NCBI RefSeq assembly: GCF_004341105.1
Contig: NZ_SLZK01000001.1
Location: 1-64,000, forward strand
Length of the DNA: 64,000 nt
Reading direction: 5' to 3'
Source of the DNA: Rhizobium sp. BK418
Lineage (GTDB): Bacteria > Pseudomonadota > Alphaproteobacteria > Rhizobiales > Rhizobiaceae
A program made the position numbers and the translations under genes. Positions within the stretch are counted from its first letter, which is position 1, and each line of letters starts with the position of its first letter. This document shows positions 33,872-42,658 of this stretch, piece after piece. Below the pieces are notes generated by a model that searched no databases, was not told the origin of the DNA, and saw nothing but the letters and a program-made list of their open reading frames with translations.

Positions 33872-34777
33872 TCAGCGCCGCTTGGCGGCAATTCCGGTCG
33901 AGAGCGCCACGCCGACGCCCGTAATGAAGGCGGCGCTGATCTCGGCAAGGCCGATCTGTTCGCCGAGCAGGAGGCCGCCGCCGAGCGTTGCAAGAACCGG
34001 CGTCAGGGCCGTGAAGGCCGCAGCCTGCGTTCCGCCGAGAGTGCGGACAGCCGTGCCATAGGCGACCATGGCGACGAGGCCGGAAAGAACGCCTTGGCTC
34101 AGGACCTGCAGGCCGACTTCCGGAAGCGACGCCAGGGGCAAGGAGATGCCGAAGACCAGCGCCAGTGCTGCCATGATCAGGAAGGACCAGACGGCAATCA
34201 GCGCGCTCGCCTGAATGGCCGTCAGACCCGAACGGCGGAAGGCGTGCGTATAGCTCGCCCAGAGAATGGCGCCGGCCGGCAGCATCAAGAAACTCGTCCA
34301 GGGCAGGGAAGCATCGGCCAGGCTACGAAGGAGCAGGATCAGCACACCGGCGACGATCGCCGCCAGTCCGGCGATGCGGGTCGCATCCGGCCGCTCGCGA
34401 AACAGGAGAATGCCGATCAGCGCTGTAGCAAGCGGCATGGAGCCGCCGAGCAGAATGCCGGACGAAGCGGCCGGCGTGGAGTGAATGGCAAGCGTCGTCA
34501 CCAGAAAGAAGATCGCGCCGCAGCCGGCGACCATGATTGCCAGCAGGGTGAGCGGCAGGCCCTTCGGCAACAGTCCCGTGCGCAGCCATACCGGTGAGAG
34601 AGCGAGTGCTGGGATGCCGAAGCGTATGAGGCCGATATCGATCGAGCCGAGCGGCGTTGCGGCACTGTGACGGGTCGCCAGAAACCATGTCGACCAGATC
34701 AGCACGGTAATCGTGCCGGCGGCATAACCGAGGGCCTGTGAAGGCGATTTGTCGTTCGAAAATGCGATCGTGCTCAT
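33872..34777 (-). CDS. EamA/DMT-family exporter
   Basis: 301-residue inner-membrane transporter with about ten transmembrane helices in two EamA repeats (about 12-145 and 155-290). It is divergent from an Lrp/AsnC-type regulator with 144 bp between starts; EamA exporters in this arrangement are often amino acid or metabolite exporters induced by the Lrp ligand. The substrate is not predictable from sequence. The segment TALTPVLATLGGGLLLGEQI is the conserved final repeat of the family. Confidence 0.88.
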   Translation of the reverse strand: MSTIAFSNDKSPSQALGYAAGTITVLIWSTWFLATRHSAATPLGSIDIGLIRFGIPALALSPVWLRTGLLPKGLPLTLLAIMVAGCGAIFFLVTTLAIHSTPAASSGILLGGSMPLATALIGILLFRERPDATRIAGLAAIVAGVLILLLRSLADASLPWTSFLMLPAGAILWASYTHAFRRSGLTAIQASALIAVWSFLIMAALALVFGISLPLASLPEVGLQVLSQGVLSGLVAMVAYGTAVRTLGGTQAAAFTALTPVLATLGGGLLLGEQIGLAEISAAFITGVGVALSTGIAAKRR

Positions 34778-34921
34778 CGTTCTGTCCTTTCCTCCAGTCG
34801 GATCTCATCCGGTTGAGGAGAAGATTAGCGCCAGATGCCGAGGCATGTCCTTGCTATCTATGGCTCAAAAATCGTGCTACGCGCAATGATCTGCCAATGA
34901 GTGCCGTTACGGTTCGCAAAA

Positions 34922-35395
34922 ATGCCAAATCTCGATAAATTCGATATTGCCATCCTGAAATGCCTGCAGGAGGACGCGCGCGCCACCAATGTCGAGATCG
35001 CCGACAAGGTGAACCTCTCGCCGTCGCCCTGCCTGCGCCGCATCCGCAATCTCGAGAAGCTCGGCGTCATCCGCCGCTATACGGCCGATATCGACCGCAA
35101 GGAGGTCGGCCTCGGCCTTACGGTCTTCGTCGAGTTCAAGGTCGCTCACCACAGCCGGGAGAATTCCGAGGCGCAGCAGGCAGCGCTGCTCGCCATCCCC
35201 GAAATCGTCTCCTGCTTTCTGATTTCGGGCACGGCTGATTTCCTGGCAGAGGTCGTGGTCGAAGACCTTTCGGCCTATGAGCGGCTGCTGACGGAGACGC
35301 TGCTGACACTGCCGAACGTCACTGATATCAGATCGAATTTCGCCATCCGCAGCATCAAGACGCATGGACCGCTGAAGCTGCCAGAGCGCAACTAA
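34922..35395 (+). CDS. Lrp/AsnC-family transcriptional regulator
   Basis: 157-residue feast/famine regulator: N-terminal helix-turn-helix (FDIAILKCLQEDARATNVEI, then recognition helix SPSPCLRRIRNLEKLG) followed by the RAM ligand-binding and octamerisation domain (about 70-150; PEIVSCFLISGTADFLAEVV). I chose the ATG at 34922 because the domain starts there; an in-frame start 7 codons earlier is possible. It probably controls the divergent EamA exporter in response to an amino acid, inferred from arrangement. Confidence 0.92.
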   Translation: MPNLDKFDIAILKCLQEDARATNVEIADKVNLSPSPCLRRIRNLEKLGVIRRYTADIDRKEVGLGLTVFVEFKVAHHSRENSEAQQAALLAIPEIVSCFLISGTADFLAEVVVEDLSAYERLLTETLLTLPNVTDIRSNFAIRSIKTHGPLKLPERN

Positions 35396-35472
35396 TGCTC
35401 ATCCCGGACAAGGGACGTGCGAAGCGGGTTTGGTTCGGAATTGCATGAAAACAGGCCTCTGCATGCGCAAAC

Positions 35473-35498
35473 GATTTCAGGCCGGATGGCCTGAAATC
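35473..35498. terminator. Bidirectional terminator between Lrp and mgtE genes
   Basis: Perfect 11-bp stem GATTTCAGGCC / GGCCTGAAATC with a GGAT loop between two convergent genes. Confidence 0.75.
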
Positions 35499-35510
35499 CC
35501 GAAGCAGGAT

Positions 35511-36884
35511 CTACAGCAGCGTCCCGCTGAGGATGAGCAGCGCCACCGAGAAATAGATAACAAGTCCGGTCACATCGACCAGCGTGGCGACGAACGGAGC
35601 CGATGCCGTTGCCGGATCGAGCCGCAGCTTCTGCAAGAGGAAGGGCAGCATCGAACCCGACATGGAGCCGAAGGTGACGATGCCGACGAGGGCTGCAAAA
35701 ACCGTCAGGCTGACCAGCTGCCAATGCGGGCCGTAATCATAGAGCCCGGCCGTCTGCCAGAAGATTACGCGGATCATGCCGACCAGGCCGAGGATCGCAC
35801 CGAGCACGACGCCCGTCGGCAACTCGCGCAGCAGCACCCGCCACCAATCGGTCAGCTTCAACTCGCCGACGGCAAGCGCCCGGATGATAAGCGAGGTCGC
35901 CTGCGAACCGGAATTGCCGCCGGAGCTCATGATCAGCGGAATGAAGAGCGTCAGCACGACGGCCTTTTCCAGCTCGCCTTCGAAATGCTGCATGGCGCTG
36001 GCCGTCAGCATCTCGCCGAGGAAGAGGGCACAGAGCCAGCCAGCCCGCTTGCGGATCATGCCGCCGAAGCCGATCTTCATATAGGGCCGACCAAGCGCTT
36101 CCATACCGCCGAATTTCTGGGCGGCTTCGGTCGTATCCGCAATCATTGTGTCGATGACGTCATCGACCGTGACGATGCCGAGGATCAGGCCATGGTCGTC
36201 GACCACCGGCAGCGCCAGGAGATCGTGCTTGCGAATGAGGCGTGCGACGTCCTCCTGCTTCATCATGGGATTGGCCGAAACGGGGATGCCTTTCTGCGCT
36301 ACCGAGAGGATCGAAGCATCAGGCTCGCCGGTGATGAGGCGGCGCAATGTCACGACATGCAGCAGTGCGCCGGAATTATGGTCCAGCACATAGATGGCAT
36401 AGACGGTCTCGCGGGAGCGTTCGACCTGCCGCACATGGTCCAGCGTCTGCGCGACCGTCCAGTCGTCGGGCACGCTGACGAATTCCGTCGTCATGATGCT
36501 GCCGGCTGTGCGCGGGGGATAGCCCATCAGATGCTGGATGGCGACGCGAACAGGCTCCTCCAGGCTGGAGAACAGACGCACGCGGTCATCGACATCGAGC
36601 TCAAGCAGAACGTCGGCGACGCGGTCGTTGGACATGCCGTGCAGAAGACGGGCCGAATCCGCGCTGTCCATCAGCGCCAGAATGGCCGGTGCATTGCGCA
36701 GTTCCGGACGGTCGAGAATATTGACGGCATAGTCCTGCGGCATCCGCGAAAGGATGCGGCCGGCTTCAGCCGGGGCGAGCGCGTTCAGCGACTCCACGCG
36801 CTCGGCAATGGTCGCGACACGGTTGTTGTTCATGAAGGCGCGAGCGGCATAGCCGGCCCGCAGGGGGAAGCGATTGATATTCAC
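35511..36884 (-). CDS. mgtE: Magnesium transporter MgtE
   Basis: 457-residue Mg2+ channel. It has the cytosolic N domain (about 20-135; AGRILSRMPQDYAVNIL), a CBS pair that senses intracellular Mg2+ (about 140-265; MTTEFVSVPDDWTVAQTLDH and VDDHGLILGIVTVDDVIDTM) and five C-terminal transmembrane helices (about 290-455) including the pore region PLIMSSGGNSGSQATSLIIR. The start is GTG at 36884 with AAGG upstream. The full family length is present. A leader of more than 200 bp precedes it. Confidence 0.95.
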   Translation of the reverse strand: MNINRFPLRAGYAARAFMNNNRVATIAERVESLNALAPAEAGRILSRMPQDYAVNILDRPELRNAPAILALMDSADSARLLHGMSNDRVADVLLELDVDDRVRLFSSLEEPVRVAIQHLMGYPPRTAGSIMTTEFVSVPDDWTVAQTLDHVRQVERSRETVYAIYVLDHNSGALLHVVTLRRLITGEPDASILSVAQKGIPVSANPMMKQEDVARLIRKHDLLALPVVDDHGLILGIVTVDDVIDTMIADTTEAAQKFGGMEALGRPYMKIGFGGMIRKRAGWLCALFLGEMLTASAMQHFEGELEKAVVLTLFIPLIMSSGGNSGSQATSLIIRALAVGELKLTDWWRVLLRELPTGVVLGAILGLVGMIRVIFWQTAGLYDYGPHWQLVSLTVFAALVGIVTFGSMSGSMLPFLLQKLRLDPATASAPFVATLVDVTGLVIYFSVALLILSGTLL

Positions 36885-37109
36885 TGGCTCGCCTTTCCGT
36901 CGATCCGCCGTAGCGTCCGAACGGGCGAGCCTGGAGCATCCAGGTCAGCGCGCGGCGGCCGCGTACGGCAAAGGCAATCGACTGCTACTGTCGCTTGGCA
37001 TCTGAATGATGGCTCCGTTGATATCCGTGCACGACGTATGTCATGCACGTGTCACACTAGGTGGTCTCGAATGCGAAAAAAGTCAAGCTGCTTAAATGCT
37101 TAACGCCAG
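36885..37109 (-). promoter_or_regulatory. Long mgtE leader and promoter region
   Basis: About 225 bp upstream of mgtE with no gene. Reading toward mgtE, a TTGACT box (37080-37085) is followed by a 22-bp palindrome GTGCACGAC-GTAT-GTCATGCAC (37027-37048, one mismatch per arm) and a small hairpin in TGGATGCTCCA (36939-36949). The length suggests post-transcriptional or Mg2+-responsive control, but I do not recognise the M-box or any other riboswitch. Confidence 0.4.
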
Positions 37110-37134
37110 AATGCCGCACCCTTGGCGCGGCATT
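37110..37134 (-). terminator. Terminator after the zinc-type oxidoreductase gene
   Basis: 8-bp stem AATGCCGC / GCGGCATT with a 9-nt loop, 67 bp past the stop of the minus-strand oxidoreductase gene. Confidence 0.5.
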
Positions 37135-37200
37135 ATAAGTCAGCATCATTTACGCATTATTCCAAAGGCCTGAAAAGGCGGATTTTCGCTTCCGAAAACC

Positions 37201-38214
37201 TCAGAATCCGGCGAGAACGACCTTGCCTTTCATCTTGCCGCTCTCGACCATGGCGTGGGCCTTCTTGAGATTCGCGGCATTGATCGTGCCGACGCTTTCC
37301 GACAGCGTCGAGCGGATTTTGCCGGCGTCGACGAGTTCGGAAATCTTGTTCAGGATCTTGTGCTGCTCGATCATGTCGGGTGTAGCGAAGAGCGGCCGTG
37401 TAAACATCAGCTCCCAGTGAACGGAAGCAGCCTTGCGCTTGAAGGGCACGATATCAAACGTCTTGGGGTCGTCGATCAATCCGAAACGGCCCTGCGGCGC
37501 CAGTGCCTCGACGATATCGCCGACGTGCTTGTCAGTATTCGTCGTCGAGAAGATGAAGCCCGGTGCTCCGAGGCCGAGAGCTGCGACTTGCGGGGCAAGC
37601 GGCTGTGAATGGTCGATGACGTGATGCGCGCCGAGTTCCTTCACCCAGCTCTGGGTCTCCGGACGCGAGGCTGTGGCGATGATGGTAAGATCCGTCAGTG
37701 CCCGGGCGATCTGGATGGCGATCGAGCCGACGCCACCTGCTCCACCGATGACGAGCACGGCAGCGGCAGCACCCGGCACGGGATCGGTGACGCGCAGCCG
37801 GTCGAACAGTGCTTCATAGGCGGTGATCGAGGTTAGCGGCAGGGCAGCCGCCGCTGCAAAGTCGAGGCTGTTGGGTTTGCGGCCGACAATGCGCTCGTCC
37901 ACGAGCTGGAATTCGGCGTTCGAGCCGGGGCGATTGATGACGCCGGAATAGAAGACCTCATCACCCGGCTTGAACAGCGTGACGTCGGAACCGACAGCCT
38001 TGACAATGCCGGCGGCATCGAAGCCCAGCACCTTCAGCTCGTCGGCTGGTGGCGCCATGCCGGCGCGGACCTTCACATCGACGGGGTTGACGGAGACGGC
38101 CCTGATCTCGACCAGCAGGTCGTGACCCTTGGCCTCAGGCGTCGGCAATTCGACGTCGATCAGCGAGGTTTCGGCAGTGATCGGCTGTGGGGTCTTATAG
38201 GCGACGGCGCGCAT
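37201..38214 (-). CDS. Zinc-binding-dehydrogenase-like NADPH:quinone oxidoreductase
   Basis: 337-residue medium-chain dehydrogenase/reductase. A GroES-like N-terminal domain (AVSVNPVDVKVRAGMAPP) is followed by a Rossmann domain with the cofactor motif VLVIGGAGGVGSIAIQIARAL (about 154-174). The cysteine and histidine zinc ligands of true alcohol dehydrogenases are absent, so it belongs to the zeta-crystallin/quinone reductase type that reduces quinones or enals. Divergent from an HxlR regulator 105 bp away, which probably controls it in response to an electrophile. Confidence 0.9.
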   Translation of the reverse strand: MRAVAYKTPQPITAETSLIDVELPTPEAKGHDLLVEIRAVSVNPVDVKVRAGMAPPADELKVLGFDAAGIVKAVGSDVTLFKPGDEVFYSGVINRPGSNAEFQLVDERIVGRKPNSLDFAAAAALPLTSITAYEALFDRLRVTDPVPGAAAAVLVIGGAGGVGSIAIQIARALTDLTIIATASRPETQSWVKELGAHHVIDHSQPLAPQVAALGLGAPGFIFSTTNTDKHVGDIVEALAPQGRFGLIDDPKTFDIVPFKRKAASVHWELMFTRPLFATPDMIEQHKILNKISELVDAGKIRSTLSESVGTINAANLKKAHAMVESGKMKGKVVLAGF

Positions 38215-38319
38215 CTTTTGAAACTCCTGTGTTCATTGCACGAGAGCTAGATGCGACCTATGTTCCGGCAACGCAAGAATGCACAAATTCTGTACGTAGT
38301 ACCAAAAAGGATACTGTCG

Positions 38320-38721
38320 ATGTCGCTGCCGCGCGCCAAATTACTCACGAATTTTCCCGGCTGCCCGGTGGAGGCGACGCTCAGTTATCTCGATGGAAAA
38401 TGGAAGGGCGTGATCCTTTTCCACCTGATGGACAAGACTTTGCGCTTCAATGAACTCAGACGCCACCTGCCTGCGATCACCCAGCGCATGCTGACGAAGC
38501 AGCTGCGTGAGCTGGAAGAATCCGGCCTCATCTCACGAACAGTTTACCCGGTCGTGCCGCCGCGCGTCGAATATGCGCTGACCCCGCTCGGTTCCACGCT
38601 GAAGCCGGTCATCCGGGCACTTGCCGCCTGGGGTGACGAATTCGTCTTCTGTAGCCCCGAAGGCCGGGAACTGCATATTGCGAAGGCTCTAAGCGCGCCG
38701 GCTGCGGAGCTCCAGGCGTAG
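38320..38721 (+). CDS. HxlR-family transcriptional regulator
   Basis: 133-residue winged-helix regulator of the HxlR/YodB type: CPVEATLSYLDGKWKGVILF, the recognition helix PAITQRMLTKQLRELEESGL and the wing TVYPVVPPRVEYALTPLG. One N-terminal cysteine (Cys15 in FPGCPVEATL) matches the redox-sensing cysteine of YodB/QorR-like members. AAGGA lies 8 nt before the ATG at 38320; a longer version starting at 38251 is less likely. The 3' end overlaps the convergent MFS gene by 33 bp. Confidence 0.92.
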   Translation: MSLPRAKLLTNFPGCPVEATLSYLDGKWKGVILFHLMDKTLRFNELRRHLPAITQRMLTKQLRELEESGLISRTVYPVVPPRVEYALTPLGSTLKPVIRALAAWGDEFVFCSPEGRELHIAKALSAPAAELQA

Positions 38722-39924
38722 CGAGGCCGCAAAGACGAAAAGGCCGAGGAAAGACAGGAAGGCGCCGACATAGCCGGTCGCTGCAAAGCCATAACCCCAG
38801 GCGATAACGAGACCGCCGAGCCAGGCGCCGACCGCGTTGGCGATATTGAAGGCCGAATGGTTGGAGGCGGCAGCCAGCGTCTGCGCATCGGCCGCGACAT
38901 CCATCAGGCGCGTCTGCAGCGCCGGGCCCGCCGCAAAGCCGCAGCCGACGAGGAAGACTGAGAGCCCGAGCATGTAGGGGTTCGAGGCGGTTAGCGAGAA
39001 CATCGTCAGCACGACGATATTATAGACCAGCGAGCCGCCGATCGTGCCGAGCAGCGACTTGTCGGCAAGCCATGAGCCGATGACATTGCCGGCATTCATG
39101 CCGACGCCAAAAAGCACGAGCATAAGCGCAACGGCCGTTTCCGGCAGCATTGCGACCTGTGTCGTTGTCGAAGCGATATAGCTGAACATCGCGAACATGC
39201 CGCCATAGCCGACCGCCGCGATAGCAAGCGTCAGCAATATCTGCGGACGGCGGAAGGCGCCGAGTTCGCGCAGTGCGCTTGCCCCTTCGGCGACCTTGTC
39301 ACGCGGCACGTAGAACCAGATGAGGGCGACCGTCACCAGGCCGATGATGCCGACGGTCAGGAAGGCGACCTGCCAGTCCAGCGCCTGACCGAAGAAGGTG
39401 GTCAACGGCGTGCCGAGCAGGGTAGCAACCGTGAGGCCGAGCATGACGCGGCCGACGGCGCGGGCACGGCGATGCACCGGCACCATGGAGGCAGCGACGA
39501 GGGCGGCCACGCCGAAATAGGCGCCATGTGGCAGACCGGTGATGAAGCGCAGCACCGTGAAGCTCTCGAAGGTCGGCGCGACGGCGCTCAGGATATTGCC
39601 GACCGCAAAGAGCAGCATGAGGCAGAGGAGCAGCGTACGCCGCGCCATCTTGGCGGCAAGGACAGCGATCACAGGCGCGCCGATCACCACGCCGAGCGCA
39701 TAGGCGCTGATGACATAACCTGCCTGCGGGGTGGTGACCGAAAAGGTGTCCGCCACATTTGGTAGCAGACCCATGATGGCGAATTCACCGGTGCCGATAC
39801 CAAAACCGCCGGCGGCAAGGGCCAGCTGCACCAGGGCCACGGTCATGCAAGAGGGAAGCTCCGCCTCCGGCCTCGAATCGGTGGAATCATCATCGATGGA
39901 ATCGTTTACGGCAACCTGGCTCAC
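38689..39924 (-). CDS. MFS exporter (DHA1, AraJ/YdhP-like)
   Basis: 411-residue major facilitator with twelve predicted transmembrane helices. Typical DHA1 features are GIGTGEFAIMGLLPNVADTF in TM1 and the motif-A-like loop AAKMARRTLLL. Similar proteins export sugars, arabinose-type compounds or drugs; the substrate is unknown. The last 33 bp overlap the end of the HxlR gene on the other strand, a convergent coding overlap. About 300 bp of non-coding DNA precede the start. Confidence 0.9.
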   Translation of the reverse strand: MSQVAVNDSIDDDSTDSRPEAELPSCMTVALVQLALAAGGFGIGTGEFAIMGLLPNVADTFSVTTPQAGYVISAYALGVVIGAPVIAVLAAKMARRTLLLCLMLLFAVGNILSAVAPTFESFTVLRFITGLPHGAYFGVAALVAASMVPVHRRARAVGRVMLGLTVATLLGTPLTTFFGQALDWQVAFLTVGIIGLVTVALIWFYVPRDKVAEGASALRELGAFRRPQILLTLAIAAVGYGGMFAMFSYIASTTTQVAMLPETAVALMLVLFGVGMNAGNVIGSWLADKSLLGTIGGSLVYNIVVLTMFSLTASNPYMLGLSVFLVGCGFAAGPALQTRLMDVAADAQTLAAASNHSAFNIANAVGAWLGGLVIAWGYGFAATGYVGAFLSFLGLFVFAASLRLELRSRRA

Positions 39925-40225
39925 GGGCGGTCCTCGGCGAATCTGTGCTTGTCGGCGACCTCTGGCATGGGGCAGGGTCGGCAGTCAGAAATGATGGGCA
40001 GAAATGGCGGGAGGTGGAGATACGCTCTCCATTATGCCATCTATCGAACAGGAGGTCGGGAGCGTCGAGTGCTTTTTTTGCAGTGCAGCGTCGTGTTATC
40101 TGCATACGTGTATTGCAATATTTGCGTTTCGGCGATGTGACTGGTCAAACCTTCCGGCTTGAAATCGCAACCGCTTCAACCATTTCTTGAGGGCAGGGAC
40201 AGCGAGGATAGGAAACCGGGACCTC
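39925..40225. other. Divergent intergenic region (301 bp)
   Basis: Spacer between the MFS exporter and the lipid kinase genes. It should hold both promoters. A T run at about 40073-40079 is the only simple-sequence feature; no hairpin, RNA gene or convincing short frame is seen. Confidence 0.6.
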
Positions 40226-41170
40226 ATGAAGCTCGTCGGCTTTTTCAATCGCGACGGCGGTACCTTCAGAACGACGGACATGCAGGCGTACGAGAGGCGG
40301 GCTGAAGAGGTCTTCCGCCAGGCCGGGCATGATTTCGATGCCATCGTCTTCTCCGGCAATGAGATCGTTCCCGCCATGGAACGCGCCGGGCGGCGCGACG
40401 ACATCGACGGCATCGTTGCCGGCGGGGGCGACGGCACGATTTCTGCCGCTGCTTCGATCGCCTGGAGAAACGGCGTGGCGCTCGGCGTCGTGCCGGCAGG
40501 TACCATGAACCTCTTTGCCCGCTCGCTGAAAGTGCCGCTCGATATCTGGCAGGCGCTTGAGGTCCTGGCTTTTGGCGAACTCGACAATGTTGATATCGCC
40601 AGCGCCAACGGGAGGCCCTTCATTCACCAGTTCTCCGCGGGCCTGCACGCACGCATGGTGCGATACCGCAATTCCTACAGCTATCGTTCCCGCTTCGGAA
40701 AGATGCGGGCGAGCGCCCGTGCCGCTTTCGGCGTCGTCTTCAATCCGCCGGAATTCGACGTGGTCTTCGAGGCGGCAGGTATGAGGGAGACCCGTCGCGT
40801 TTCCGCCATCTCGGTCTCCAACAACCCTTTCGGCGAAAACACATTGCTCTATGCCGACAACCTGCGCAGCGGCGAGCTTGGTTTCTATACCGCAAGACCG
40901 CTGAAGCCGCTCGGCGTCGCACGGTTGGCGATCGACATGCTGCGCGGCAAGTTCCGTGAGAACGATGCGGTCATGGTCATGCATCCGGCCGAGGTGCATC
41001 TGCATTTTCCGAAGCTGCGCGCCAAGGCGAACTGCGTCATGGATGGCGAACTGCTGCCGCTGGAGCGCGATGTCGCCATCAAGCTTCATCCCGGCGAATT
41101 GAAGGTGCTGGTCAAGCAGGGATTGGCGGCGCAGGAAGGCGAACGTGAACGGCGCGAGCCTGCGGCCTGA
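40226..41170 (+). CDS. Diacylglycerol kinase-like lipid kinase
   Basis: 314-residue kinase of the DAGK catalytic family (YegS/BmrU-like), phosphorylating a lipid alcohol such as diacylglycerol with ATP. The nucleotide motif GGGDGT is at residues 67-72, followed by GVVPAGTMNLFARSL, the family's GT-x-N-x-xA-x-x-L motif. The C-terminal beta-sandwich has CVMDGELLPLERDVAI. The start at 40226 begins the domain (MKLVGFFNRDGG). Lipid substrate unproven. Monocistronic. Confidence 0.88.
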   Translation: MKLVGFFNRDGGTFRTTDMQAYERRAEEVFRQAGHDFDAIVFSGNEIVPAMERAGRRDDIDGIVAGGGDGTISAAASIAWRNGVALGVVPAGTMNLFARSLKVPLDIWQALEVLAFGELDNVDIASANGRPFIHQFSAGLHARMVRYRNSYSYRSRFGKMRASARAAFGVVFNPPEFDVVFEAAGMRETRRVSAISVSNNPFGENTLLYADNLRSGELGFYTARPLKPLGVARLAIDMLRGKFRENDAVMVMHPAEVHLHFPKLRAKANCVMDGELLPLERDVAIKLHPGELKVLVKQGLAAQEGERERREPAA

Positions 41171-41236
41171 CATCGCCGCAGTGCCTCATTTGCCAGAAGA
41201 AAAACCGACATGACCGTTGATCAGGTCCTGCGCAGG

Positions 41237-42583
41237 TTAGAGGCGTGGAAGATACGTGCGGTAATCGAAATCGGATACAGTGCGCAGATGTGCGATCGCT
41301 TCCTTGTACTTCGTGTCGCCATAAAGCTTGCGATACCGCTCTCCAAAGATATCGGCGATGAAGGCCGATTGCCGGAATGTCTCCACCGCCGTCAGGAAAT
41401 CATGGGTCAGCCGTTTTGCGCCTGGTGGCGTATAGGCGGGCGTCGTTTCCTCGCCGGGATTTAGATCGCCGTCGAGGCCGAGCAGCATGCCGCCGAGGAT
41501 GGCCGCCAGCAGCAGGTAGGGATTGGCATCGGCACCGGCCACGCGATGCTCGATGCGCGCGGCCGGCCCGTTGCTGTCAGGAATGCGGATCGCCGTGCCG
41601 CGATGCCCGTTGCCCCAGGTCAGATCGGTCGGCGCGAAGGATCCCGGCTGGAAACGGCGGTAGGAATTGGCAAAGGGCGCGAAAACGAGCTGGGCCTCGT
41701 GCATGGTCTGCAGCATGCCTGCCGTCACCGATTTCAGCAGCGTCGGTTCGCCGCCCCTGGCATCGAGGATATTGTTGCCCTGGCTGTCGATGATGCTCGC
41801 ATGCACATGCAGTCCGGAACCTGCATGGTCGGAATAGGGCTTGGCCATGCAAGTCGATTTTAGCCCGTGCTTGCGCGCTGCCTGCTCGGCGATGCGCTTC
41901 AGGTACAGGCAGTCGTCGGCTGCGGCCAGCGCATCGGGCCGATGCAGCAGGTTCACCTCGAACTGGCCGGGACCGAACTCCGCCGTCGTCGCCTCTGCCG
42001 GCAGGTTCATCGCATTGGCATAGTTGCGCAGCGTCAGCAGATAGCTGTCGAGTGCATCGACGGCGCTCATGTCATAGAGCTGAAAACCGTTCGGATCGCC
42101 GCGATAGGTAAGGCTTGCCGGCGGGCAGGGCGTGCCTGTCTCGCGCCAATTCTCCTCGACGACATAGAATTCCAGCTCCGTTGCCACGACAGGCGTCAGC
42201 CCGCGCTCGGCATAGCGCTCGAGAACGGAGGCGAGGATGCCACGCGGATCCATAAAGCTGCGGCTGCCGTCGAACTCATGCATGGTGGCAAGCACCTGCA
42301 TGGAACCCTTCGGCGCCCAGGGCATAGGGGCCAGGCTGCGGCGGTCAGGAATGACATTGCCGTCGGGGTCGCCGATCGTCAGTGACAGGCCGGTAGTGTC
42401 GTCATTGTCGTCGCCCCAGATATCGAGCGACTGCGTCGAGGTCGGCAGGCGGATATCGCCGGCCCAGACCTTCTTTTCGGCGGAAAGCGGAAGCTGCTTG
42501 CCGCGCAGGTCGCCATTCATGCCGACGATTAGGATCTCGAAACGCGGATCGCCCGCTTCAGCCTCTTTGCCGTTGCTCGCCAT
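41237..42583 (-). CDS. Glutamine synthetase-family gamma-glutamyl ligase (PuuA/GlnT-like)
   Basis: 448-residue member of the glutamine synthetase superfamily. It has the N-terminal beta-Grasp part and the catalytic C-domain with EFGPGQFEVNLLH, AGSGLHVHASI and NGHRGTAIRIPDSNGPAARI. Such proteins beside amine aminotransferases usually act as gamma-glutamylputrescine synthetases or related amine ligases rather than in ammonia assimilation. The ATG at 42583 is preferred to a TTG at 42613. Divergent from the class III aminotransferase 75 bp away; the two probably share a pathway. Confidence 0.85.
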   Translation of the reverse strand: MASNGKEAEAGDPRFEILIVGMNGDLRGKQLPLSAEKKVWAGDIRLPTSTQSLDIWGDDNDDTTGLSLTIGDPDGNVIPDRRSLAPMPWAPKGSMQVLATMHEFDGSRSFMDPRGILASVLERYAERGLTPVVATELEFYVVEENWRETGTPCPPASLTYRGDPNGFQLYDMSAVDALDSYLLTLRNYANAMNLPAEATTAEFGPGQFEVNLLHRPDALAAADDCLYLKRIAEQAARKHGLKSTCMAKPYSDHAGSGLHVHASIIDSQGNNILDARGGEPTLLKSVTAGMLQTMHEAQLVFAPFANSYRRFQPGSFAPTDLTWGNGHRGTAIRIPDSNGPAARIEHRVAGADANPYLLLAAILGGMLLGLDGDLNPGEETTPAYTPPGAKRLTHDFLTAVETFRQSAFIADIFGERYRKLYGDTKYKEAIAHLRTVSDFDYRTYLPRL

Positions 42584-42658
42584 GACCTTGAAAATCCTCT
42601 CGCAGAAGGCCAAGCTCGTAAACGATCAGTCAAAGCCTTTCAATCCGAAGGTCCAATC

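Noticed and set aside
35430..37103. 557-codon open frame antisense to mgtE and its leader
   Set aside because: No domain and low-complexity His/Arg/Gln composition; it covers the real mgtE gene completely.
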